From the NCBI GenBank assembly GCA_023428805.1, contig JAEYWW010000212.1:1-7823 (forward strand): a DNA stretch of 7,823 nucleotides, given 5' to 3'. The stretch is from Armatimonadota bacterium (GTDB lineage: Bacteria; Armatimonadota; Fimbriimonadia; Fimbriimonadales; Fimbriimonadaceae). A model generated the notes under the pieces. The model made no database searches, was not told the DNA's origin, and saw only the letters and a list, made by a program, of their open reading frames with translations. A program made the position numbers and the translations under genes. This document shows, piece after piece, positions 1 to 7,336 of this stretch (its first letter is position 1; the number at the start of each line of letters is the position of its first letter).

Positions 1-2
1 CC

Positions 3-833
3 CTTGAGTCCATCACGCCTCAGTTGGAGCGCTTCGGTCTGCCCTCGACGCGGCGCAGCATCTATGAGCAGTACATCGCTCCTCAGCGAGACGAGATTGC
101 GGATGCGATCACCAAGTTCTTCAACGGCACCGTGCGCATGATCGGAGCGGCGGCATCACAGATGATCCTCTACCTGTTCGTGCCCATCATTGTCTTCTTG
201 TTCCTGATGGACATGGAGCAGTTCCGGTTGAAATTCCTGAGTTGGATCCCTCCGACAATCCGCGCGGGGACCGTCTCCATGATCGAGGAGATTGGCGGAG
301 TCTTCAAAAACTACCTGCGCGGCGTGACGATCAATGTGCTCTGCTTCACCTGCGTGGTGGCGGTGGTCTTGACCTTGCTCAATGTCCCCTATTCGCTGCT
401 GATGGCTCTGGTGATCGGGACGATCTATCTGATTCCGATGATCGGGAATTTCATTTCGACTGTCGCCCTGTTTGTTGTGACGGGTTTGTCCGGTGCGAAG
501 GGAGGCTTCCTCTTCCACACGGACTCTCCTTGGATTTTTGCGGCAGTTTGCGCGGGAGCCTTTGTCTTGGTGAGCACGCTCTACGACAATATCGTGACCC
601 CGCAGGTCGTAGGCCGATCCGTCAACCTCAACCCCTTGGTCAGCATGTTTGTGATCTTTGCGGGCGGGGCGTTGTTCGGCCTTCCCGGGATGCTGCTGGC
701 ATTTCCGGTCGCGGGAGCGGTCAAGGTCACAATGGCCCGGCTTCTTCGACTCACAAACCAGCAATTGCCGCTGGCCGAAGCCCCATTGCCGCCGTCAGTT
801 CCGCTCCGGCACCGCACGATCAGCGACGCGTAG
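3..833 (+). CDS. AI-2E family (PerM/YdiK-like) membrane permease, 5' end missing
   Basis: This is the C-terminal 276 residues of a polytopic inner-membrane protein. The reading frame is open to the left edge (codons from base 3 read LESITPQLERF), so the start lies outside the window; the TTG at 24 is an internal Leu codon, not a convincing start. Several hydrophobic segments are visible: one around bases 160-215 and a pair around 325-490, then 530-585 and 630-740. The family signature is the stretch DNIVTPQVVGRSVNLNPLV followed by a Gly-rich helix (FAGGALFGLPGMLLAFPVAG), which is typical of the AI-2E transporter family (PF01594). Known members have about 350 residues and 7-8 helices; some export autoinducer-2 and others are Na+/H+ antiporters, so the substrate here cannot be named. 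The short tail after the last helix (LPLAEAPLPPSVPL) is Pro-rich. The stop at 831-833 overlaps the end of the convergent kinase gene by 39 bp. Confidence 0.9.
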   Translation, partial: LESITPQLERFGLPSTRRSIYEQYIAPQRDEIADAITKFFNGTVRMIGAAASQMILYLFVPIIVFLFLMDMEQFRLKFLSWIPPTIRAGTVSMIEEIGGVFKNYLRGVTINVLCFTCVVAVVLTLLNVPYSLLMALVIGTIYLIPMIGNFISTVALFVVTGLSGAKGGFLFHTDSPWIFAAVCAGAFVLVSTLYDNIVTPQVVGRSVNLNPLVSMFVIFAGGALFGLPGMLLAFPVAGAVKVTMARLLRLTNQQLPLAEAPLPPSVPLRHRTISDA

Positions 834-2990
834 CTGAATCCAGGGCCAGGCGGTTTTGAGCCGCCTGGCCAGGTCAGAGGCGTCCAGGTCAAGGGATTCC
901 GCTCCTGACTTGAGCTTGAATGCGAGATGCACAGGGGTGACATCCACCACAACGCGCGCGCCCTGGGCGAGGTCGATGGTCATTTCGTGGTCAACCACGG
1001 TGAGGCGATCAATGTCGCGCCCTTCATAGATTTCCTTCTTGATCAGCCCGCCGATGCTGAACTGATTGCCCTTGGCCGAGATTTTCACCTTCTTGCCGCC
1101 GGTCATCCCCTCTCCGCGCCACATCAATTGCGGGTCACGGGCGTCAAAGGGGATTTTCCCCGCAATGAACTCCTCCGCCAATGCCTCCAAGAGGGCTTCG
1201 TCCAGATCGTTCTCTGCGCCAAGTTCCGGAAGATTTTGAGCGAGCCTCTGCCAGTCAGCCATCAGCCGCTTCTCGCCCACGCTGTTTCGCAGGATCGGAT
1301 GTCGAGTTCTCGAAAGGACAAGGCCGTCCTCCGCCAGATCGAGTTCGGTTTCGCACGCCCTGCAGACGTATCCCGGCTCGCCGCTCTCTTTTCCGACCGC
1401 CAGCCAGCGCGCGCTCTCGAGGTTCATCAGGCGACCGAGATGCCCTTCTCCGAAATGGTATGGGTCCGTGCTGTGTGCGAGAAGAGTGAGCTTGTCGCCT
1501 TCAAGAAAATAGTCCGCGCCGCAATGCGAGCACGCTGCGTTGCCGGAATCTGGCTCCAGCCCCGCCGCGACTCTCGCCCACTCGTCAGGATGGAGCACAG
1601 TCCAGGCACCGGACATCATCCCTTCGCCCAATCGCCGCCAGCGTCCATCGTGCTCAACATCAAACTGCAGCGCGCAGACATCGCAGACGTGGACCGTTTC
1701 CGGCCGCCCCGCAAGCTTGGCCGCTTCACTCCAGGACGTCCTTGATTGGCCTTCGCCGATGCCAGCCTTGTCGGCGGGGGAAGACCAGCCGCAGGCGCAT
1801 TCCACCCGATCCCAGCGGCCCATCAGTTTGGGTGATCGGACCAATTCGACGAGCTTCATCCGGCATTTGGGGCACCAGATCGTGGGCGGCTCGGCGTGCG
1901 CCTTTTTCAGGAGGCCAGTTCGACATCCGGGGCAGGTGAAGCCCGGCAGCTTGCGAAGCTCGATTCTCCCTTCCCGGCAGACCGGACAGGTCTTGCGGCG
2001 AAGCGGCTTCGGCTGATCCAGAACTTCGCCGCAGGACGGGCATCCTTTGGCATGGGCTTTGAATCGCCGCAGGCGGTGGCGGAGATCATCCAGCTCCTGC
2101 ACCCCGCCGACCATCTCCTCTTCCTCCTCGGGCGGCAGAATCAGATCGCGCATCTCGACTGCGCTGGATGGGCGGGCTTCAATGGGGAGCAGCATGGCGC
2201 GATCAAGAGCCGCGCCCAGCCGCACTGCCTCCGACGGAAGCAGCGCTGAGAACGATGCCAGCTCCGCGCCTGCAGCCCGTTCGGGCGCTCCGGGAGGAGA
2301 TGAGCCTTGAATGAGATGCCAGGCGGTCGCCGCAAGCCCGTAGAGATCGGTGGAGGGTGATCGGCGCATCCGATCCGAAAACTGCTCGGGGGCGGCGTAG
2401 CCAGGCGTGAATTGAGCGGTGTGCGTGCGGGTGAGGTCGCTGTGCCACTGCCGGGCGGAGCCAAAATCGATCAGCAGGGCGCGGCTGGATGTCATCAGGA
2501 TATTGCTGGGTTTGAGGTCAAGGTGCAGGATTCCACGCTCGTGCATGTTCACAAGGCTTGCAAGCACCTGCAGCACCAGCTCCTCCACCTGGCCCCACGT
2601 CCATGGCCCTTCTTCCTCGACAATTTGGATCAGCGTCCGGGCGTTGGGCACCAGCTCCATCACCAGGTAGGCGGTGTCATTTTCCGAAAAGACCGCCCAG
2701 ACCTGCGGAACTCCGTCTCCGGCGAGCCGCTGCATGAGCCGGCCTTCCTGCAGGAATTGATGCCGCATCCGATGCGCTGCCGCCGGTCCCTGCGCCGACC
2801 AATCCAATCTCCCGTCGGAGAGTCTGCGGACGCCCTGAGGGGCGAGCTCTTTGATTGCGGCGCGCCGCCGCGTCGCAGTGTCGGTCGCGGCGTAAGTGAT
2901 CCCAAAACCACCCCGCCCAAGCATCGACTCAATCGCCCAGCGGCTGCCGAGGATGAAGCCTTCATTGAGCGGTGCGAGTTCAGTTTGCAT
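795..2990 (-). CDS. Serine/threonine protein kinase with C-terminal cysteine-knuckle region
   Basis: 731 residues. The kinase domain spans about 17-285: Gly-rich loop GRGGFGITY (25-33), Lys47 in AAIKEL, likely helix-C Glu82, hinge TAYLVMELV (106-114), catalytic loop HLDLKPSN (156-163, Asp158, Lys160, Asn163), DFG (175-177) and GYAAPEQF (197-204). These fit the bacterial Hanks-type group with a long beta3-to-helix-C insert, and every catalytic residue needed for phosphotransfer is present. The HRD Arg is Leu (HLD). After an acidic run (EEEEE, 288-292) comes a region with cysteine pairs at 317/320, 335/338, 353/356, 373/376, 398/400, 436/439, 487/490 and 543/546, probably zinc ribbons. Residues 630-722 look like a separate beta-rich domain of unknown family. 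No membrane segment or signal peptide is seen, so a soluble cytoplasmic sensor kinase is likely; target and ligand are unknown. The ATG at 2990 has no clear ribosome site. The gene is divergent from the gene at 3065. Confidence 0.9.
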   Translation of the reverse strand: MQTELAPLNEGFILGSRWAIESMLGRGGFGITYAATDTATRRRAAIKELAPQGVRRLSDGRLDWSAQGPAAAHRMRHQFLQEGRLMQRLAGDGVPQVWAVFSENDTAYLVMELVPNARTLIQIVEEEGPWTWGQVEELVLQVLASLVNMHERGILHLDLKPSNILMTSSRALLIDFGSARQWHSDLTRTHTAQFTPGYAAPEQFSDRMRRSPSTDLYGLAATAWHLIQGSSPPGAPERAAGAELASFSALLPSEAVRLGAALDRAMLLPIEARPSSAVEMRDLILPPEEEEEMVGGVQELDDLRHRLRRFKAHAKGCPSCGEVLDQPKPLRRKTCPVCREGRIELRKLPGFTCPGCRTGLLKKAHAEPPTIWCPKCRMKLVELVRSPKLMGRWDRVECACGWSSPADKAGIGEGQSRTSWSEAAKLAGRPETVHVCDVCALQFDVEHDGRWRRLGEGMMSGAWTVLHPDEWARVAAGLEPDSGNAACSHCGADYFLEGDKLTLLAHSTDPYHFGEGHLGRLMNLESARWLAVGKESGEPGYVCRACETELDLAEDGLVLSRTRHPILRNSVGEKRLMADWQRLAQNLPELGAENDLDEALLEALAEEFIAGKIPFDARDPQLMWRGEGMTGGKKVKISAKGNQFSIGGLIKKEIYEGRDIDRLTVVDHEMTIDLAQGARVVVDVTPVHLAFKLKSGAESLDLDASDLARRLKTAWPWIQLRVADRAVPERN
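844..870. terminator. GC-rich 10-bp hairpin just after the permease stop, inside the kinase gene
   Basis: GGCCAGGCGG (844-853) and CCGCCTGGCC (861-870) are perfect reverse complements around a 7-nt loop (TTTTGAG). The hairpin begins 10 bp after the permease TAG, the usual place for a transcription terminator. No U-run follows on the plus strand, so it is not a classical intrinsic terminator; it could stop RNA polymerase with a factor or protect the 3' end. On the minus strand the same bases encode LARRLKTAWP near the kinase C-terminus, so the kinase mRNA carries the fold too. The structure is directly visible; the terminator role is inferred. Confidence 0.55.
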
Positions 2991-3064
2991 GGGCCGGATA
3001 GCGCATATTGGGAAGCCTTTGCGGGCTTTGGGCGTCCAAAGTGTTGCAGTTTCTGGACAAGATT
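2991..3064. promoter_or_regulatory. Divergent promoter region between the kinase and exported-protein genes
   Basis: About 75 bp separate the two start codons, so both promoters must sit here or overlap the coding ends. On the minus strand TATCCG (2994-2999) lies 3-4 nt before the kinase ATG. On the plus strand TTGCAG (3044-3049) and TATGAC (3064-3069) resemble -35 and -10 elements, but with only 14 bp between them. None is a strong consensus match and no operator-like palindrome was found. The region is assigned by position, not by motif quality. Confidence 0.4.
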
Positions 3065-4048
3065 ATGACTTCCATGCTCCTCGGCTTGGCGCTTGCCCCC
3101 GTTGCTTATCAGTTTGAACCAGGCGTCACCCAGCGATACGACGTCACGGTGAAATTCGAAGGATTTCTTCCTGTTCTGGGAGGAAATGAGGGTGTTGTCG
3201 ATGTCGCAATGGGAGTCAAAGTGCTGGGAGGCGGGGCCAAAGAGCAGAACCTCAAGGCCACCAATGAACTGACCGCATTCGAGATCAAGTTCAATGAGGC
3301 CAAGCTGCCGTTGACTCTCGAAAATGCAGTGGATTACTTTCCGCTGACCAACATCACAGTCTCTCCGCTTGGCCAGATCGTCGCCAACGATGCTCCAGAC
3401 AAGGTTCTTCCGGTTCGATTGCCCGGCCTGGATGTCAAGCGATTCCCCGACATCACCTATGTGCCGATTGTTCTCCCCAGCGAGGGAATCGAGACGGGCA
3501 GGTCATGGACCTTCAAGCGCAGTTTTGGCGGGAGCGATCTCAACTACACCTGCACCGCGAAGAATGTGACAGAAGCCCAGGCGCAGATTGAAGTCAAAAT
3601 CGCGCAGGAATACGAGACCCTCGAAAACGAAGCCCTTGAGGTTGTCGCCAAGGAAGCCGATGCCGTCAGCCGGGTCAAGACGACCATGACGGGGCAAGGC
3701 GAGGTGCTCTTCGACCTCAAAGTCGGCGCGCCGAACAAGGTTGTGATGGTCAACAGCGCGGTCAGCACCGTCACTCCGCTCAAGGGCGGCGAATCGAAGA
3801 CCCGCAGCTTGAAGTCGACTCTAAATCTCAAGCGGCAAGGCGCTCCCACGGCATCGACCGCCGCGAAGCCCGCTCCGGCCAAAGCCGCAACCTGGCAGGA
3901 TGCAGCGGTCGGCCTCTGGAACAAGGCGGTCGCGGGCGGAAAGCAGTTTTGGGCGTCTGCAAATGGCTATTGGACTCTGCTCCAGCTTGCGTTTGCGACC
4001 GGATTCCAAGGTCTGCCCCTCCCCGGAGTTTTTGGGTTCAAGAAGTAG
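3065..4048 (+). CDS. Hypothetical exported beta-rich protein with hydrophobic C-terminal tail
   Basis: 327 residues from the ATG at 3065; I do not recognise the family. The N-terminus (MTSMLLGLALAPVAYQ) is a short hydrophobic stretch that could be a signal peptide, but it lacks a basic n-region. A second ATG at 3074 (MLLGLALAP) is an equally good start, and the in-frame TTG at 3008 is unlikely because it would put a charged segment before the hydrophobic one. Residues 20-255 alternate hydrophobic and polar residues with many Val/Thr, as in a beta-sandwich, in two halves (about 20-110 and 120-255). GRSWTFKRSF (145-154) recalls secreted beta-rich proteins of unknown function. An Ala/Pro/Lys linker (259-276) leads to an aromatic, partly hydrophobic tail (YWTLLQLAFATGF at 302-314, ending PGVFGFKK) that may attach to a membrane. 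There is one cysteine (Cys163). ligA follows after 34 bp. Confidence 0.7.
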   Translation: MTSMLLGLALAPVAYQFEPGVTQRYDVTVKFEGFLPVLGGNEGVVDVAMGVKVLGGGAKEQNLKATNELTAFEIKFNEAKLPLTLENAVDYFPLTNITVSPLGQIVANDAPDKVLPVRLPGLDVKRFPDITYVPIVLPSEGIETGRSWTFKRSFGGSDLNYTCTAKNVTEAQAQIEVKIAQEYETLENEALEVVAKEADAVSRVKTTMTGQGEVLFDLKVGAPNKVVMVNSAVSTVTPLKGGESKTRSLKSTLNLKRQGAPTASTAAKPAPAKAATWQDAAVGLWNKAVAGGKQFWASANGYWTLLQLAFATGFQGLPLPGVFGFKK

Positions 4049-4064
4049 GGAAGCATCCCTTCCC
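4048..4064. other. Small hairpin at the stop codon between the exported-protein gene and ligA
   Basis: GGGAAG (4048-4053) can pair with CTTCCC (4059-4064) over a 5-nt loop. It starts at the last base of the upstream stop codon and lies just before the candidate ligA promoter. There is no U-tract, so it may be a weak terminator, a 3'-end stabiliser or chance. Confidence 0.3.
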
Positions 4065-4070
4065 CTGCGA

Positions 4071-6083
<2,013 letters not shown>

Positions 6084-6130
6084 CCACATCATGCGACGGC
6101 TGATCGTCCTCACGCTTCGTCTCTAAGCTC

Positions 6131-6134
6131 GGAG
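6131..6134 (+). promoter_or_regulatory. Ribosome binding site deciding a TTG start
   Basis: GGAG lies 6 nt before the TTG at 6141. No in-frame ATG or GTG exists between the ligA stop and this TTG, so this site supports TTG as the start. It overlaps an imperfect hairpin (AGCTC G GAGCT, 6126-6136) whose loop is too small to matter much. Confidence 0.55.
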
Positions 6135-6140
6135 CTGATC

Positions 6141-6596
6141 TTGGAAGGACCTCTTCACGCCTACACACACGACCACCCGCCCGTCGCCAATGTCAACGAG
6201 GCTCATGAACAGTCTCTGAGCATCGGGCAGAAAGTTGCGGATCGCGTGGCGGCCGTGGTTGGAAGCTGGCCCTTCATCATCATCCAGAGCTTCCTGCTCT
6301 TGGCGTGGATGGGCGTCAACATCTGGTTCGCATTGAATCCCGGCCAGATGAAGGCCTACGATCCCTACCCCTTCATCCTTCTGAACCTCGTTCTCAGCTT
6401 CCAGGCCGCCTATACCGGCCCGATCGTGATGATGAGCCAGAACCGGCAGACCGACAAAGACCGGCTTGTGGCGCAGAGCGACTTCGAATGCAACCGCACC
6501 GCCGAAGAAGAAATCCGCCTCATCATGGAGCACCTCAAGCATCAGGATGCCGTCCTGACGGAGCTTCATCGGAAGGTGGATGAGCTGAAGCGTTGA
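6141..6596 (+). CDS. DUF1003 family small inner-membrane protein
   Basis: 151 residues, starting at a TTG with a well-placed GGAG; there is no alternative ATG in frame. The core is the DUF1003 signature (PF06210): helix one at about 43-65 (from GSWPFIII to NIWFAL), a short loop with a NPGQMKAYDPYPF-like link, and helix two at about 77-99 ending in AYTGPIVMMSQNRQ. After NRQTDKDRL the rest (about 105-151) is charged, predicted helical and probably coiled coil (IRLIMEHLKHQDAVLTELHR), lying in the cytoplasm. The His-rich N-terminus (AYTHDHPP) is unremarkable. The family is widespread and its biochemical function is not established; some members are annotated as cyclic-nucleotide-binding or transport-related without proof. 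The gene starts 57 bp after ligA and could be co-transcribed or have its own promoter. Its stop codon lies inside one arm of a long-range inverted repeat. Confidence 0.92.
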   Translation: MEGPLHAYTHDHPPVANVNEAHEQSLSIGQKVADRVAAVVGSWPFIIIQSFLLLAWMGVNIWFALNPGQMKAYDPYPFILLNLVLSFQAAYTGPIVMMSQNRQTDKDRLVAQSDFECNRTAEEEIRLIMEHLKHQDAVLTELHRKVDELKR

Positions 6597-6635
6597 ATCA
6601 ATTCATGACTGTCGAAGATGTGAAGCTCAACGCTT
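6588..6635. repeat. 9-bp inverted repeat spanning the DUF1003 stop codon
   Basis: AAGCGTTGA (6588-6596, including the TGA stop) is the exact reverse complement of TCAACGCTT (6627-6635), with 30 nt between. It sits between two convergent units, the DUF1003 gene and the minus-strand tRNA gene, where a two-way terminator would be expected. The large loop and lack of a U-run make that uncertain. Confidence 0.35.
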
Positions 6636-6656
6636 GCGGAAAACCCTTTCAAACTT

Positions 6657-6732
6657 TGGCGCCCCCGACTGGAATCGAACCAGCGACCATCCGCTTAGAA
6701 GGCGGGTGCTCTATCCGCTGAGCTACGGGGGC
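6657..6732 (-). tRNA. tRNA-Arg with anticodon TCT
   Basis: The minus strand folds as a full cloverleaf: acceptor stem GCCCCCG/CGGGGGC (6732-6726 with 6667-6661), D arm GCTC/GAGC with loop AGCGGATA, anticodon loop CTTCTAA with TCT at 6699-6697 (reads AGA, possibly AGG), a 5-nt variable loop, and a T arm GCTGG/CCAGT with loop TTCGATT. U33 and A37 are in place. The discriminator is G (6660) and CCA is encoded (6659-6657), so no CCA addition is required for maturation. The mature tRNA without CCA is 73 nt. The top pair of the anticodon stem is C27-A43 (6706/6690), a mismatch; the G-U at the top of the T stem is normal. It lies downstream of the START-like gene on the same strand, separated by 58 bp. 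Confidence 0.97.
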
Positions 6733-6743
6733 TTGGGAGGCGT

Positions 6744-6754
6744 TGAGTTTACCG
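6744..6754. repeat. 11-nt direct repeat TGAGTTTACCG, copy 1
   Basis: The same 11 bases recur at 7275-7285. On the minus strand the word reads CGGTAAACTCA, and each copy is upstream of a minus-strand transcription unit (here the tRNA). Shared promoter -10 context is the simplest reading; chance is not excluded for 11 nt. Confidence 0.4.
6746..6751 (-). promoter_or_regulatory. Candidate -10 element for the tRNA-Arg gene
   Basis: On the minus strand TAAACT ends 13 nt before the tRNA 5' end, a good distance for initiation just upstream of the mature end. No recognisable -35 is seen at 16-18 bp. It lies within CGGTAAACTCA, an 11-nt word that occurs again at 7275-7285. Confidence 0.35.
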
Positions 6755-6790
6755 GGGCGGGAGAGTGCGGCTTGGTGACCCTGCGCGGCG

Positions 6791-7237
6791 TCAACTCGCG
6801 GCTTCGGCTCGGGCCTTGATCGCCGAGAGGATTCCTTCCATGTTTTTCACGACCAGGCCGTGGACGACTTTCGCCACCAGTGGGCCGAGGCCGGGGACGA
6901 TGTAATCGTAGTTCAAAACGCTGCTGAACCGGGTGCCCTCGTTCTCCGGCACGAAATCCCAGGTTCCATCCAGCCTGTCGTAATCACCCTGAAGCTGACG
7001 GAAATCGCAGTGGTGAGCCGCGTCGTCCCAGACGTCTTCCTGCCGCCAGCGCACCTTCAGGCCGAACGAAGAAACAAGGCCCACATAGTCCGAAATGACC
7101 GTTGAACCTTCGGTGGAGACCACATTCAGGGACTCAACGTCCTTCATAAATTCGGGAAACGAGCTATTGTCCTTGGCAATCGCGTAGACTGTTTCAAGAG
7201 GCGCGTTGATCCAGATCGTAGATTCGACGGTCGGCAT
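6791..7237 (-). CDS. SRPBCC (START-like/COQ10-polyketide cyclase) family protein
   Basis: 148 residues with the layout of a single-domain helix-grip fold: a first strand (PTVESTIWINAP, 2-13) followed by the helix LETVYAIAKDNSSFPEFM (14-31) and the VESLNVVS strand. A run of beta strands follows, with WRQEDVWDDAAHHCDF (64-79), GTWDFVPENEGTRF (91-104) and LNYDYIVPG (108-116), and a long C-terminal helix (119-146) closes the pocket. These are the hallmarks of the SRPBCC superfamily; the pattern is nearest to the COQ10/polyketide cyclase group (PF03364/PF10604). Members bind hydrophobic ligands such as lipids or quinones, or act as cyclases; no catalytic residue can be assigned, so the ligand is unknown. 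No signal peptide or membrane segment is seen. The ATG at 7237 is preceded by GGAG (7245-7242) at a short 4-nt spacing. The gene is divergent from the dehydrogenase gene, with 99 bp between the starts. Confidence 0.85.
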   Translation of the reverse strand: MPTVESTIWINAPLETVYAIAKDNSSFPEFMKDVESLNVVSTEGSTVISDYVGLVSSFGLKVRWRQEDVWDDAAHHCDFRQLQGDYDRLDGTWDFVPENEGTRFSSVLNYDYIVPGLGPLVAKVVHGLVVKNMEGILSAIKARAEAAS

Positions 7238-7274
7238 GAGTCTCCGTCCGCCAGGGTGAAATCAGCGAACAAAC

Positions 7275-7285
7275 TGAGTTTACCG
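7275..7285. repeat. 11-nt direct repeat TGAGTTTACCG, copy 2
   Basis: This is identical to 6744-6754. On the minus strand its TAAACT (7282-7277) lies 39 nt before the ATG of the START-like gene and is a candidate -10 for it. Read on the plus strand, TTTACC (7279-7284) and TACTTT (7302-7307), 17 bp apart, form a weak promoter-like pair for the dehydrogenase. The gap could therefore hold overlapping divergent promoters. Confidence 0.35.
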
Positions 7286-7336
7286 TCGGCTCTGAGGGAA
7301 ATACTTTTGGCGCAGATTGCTTCCGCCATCGACACT

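Noticed and set aside
156..764. Minus-strand open frame of 202 codons opposite the permease
   Set aside because: It is a His/Gln/Asp-rich shadow of the hydrophobic permease codons.
927..1745. Long plus-strand open frame (272 codons) antisense to the kinase
   Set aside because: It lies wholly opposite the kinase cysteine region. Its translation is rich in Arg, His and Pro with no domain pattern, while the minus-strand frame has clear motifs.
2412..3068. Plus-strand open frame of 218 codons opposite the kinase domain
   Set aside because: It is the complement of the conserved kinase motifs, has no recognisable fold and runs into the next gene's start.
6126..6136. Palindrome AGCTCGGAGCT over the ribosome site of the DUF1003 gene
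   Set aside because: A full stem leaves a 1-nt loop, and the realistic 3-bp stem is too weak to hide the site.
6637..6656. GAAA/TTTC mini-stem downstream of the tRNA as an intrinsic terminator
   Set aside because: Only 4 A-T-rich pairs; not stable enough to call.
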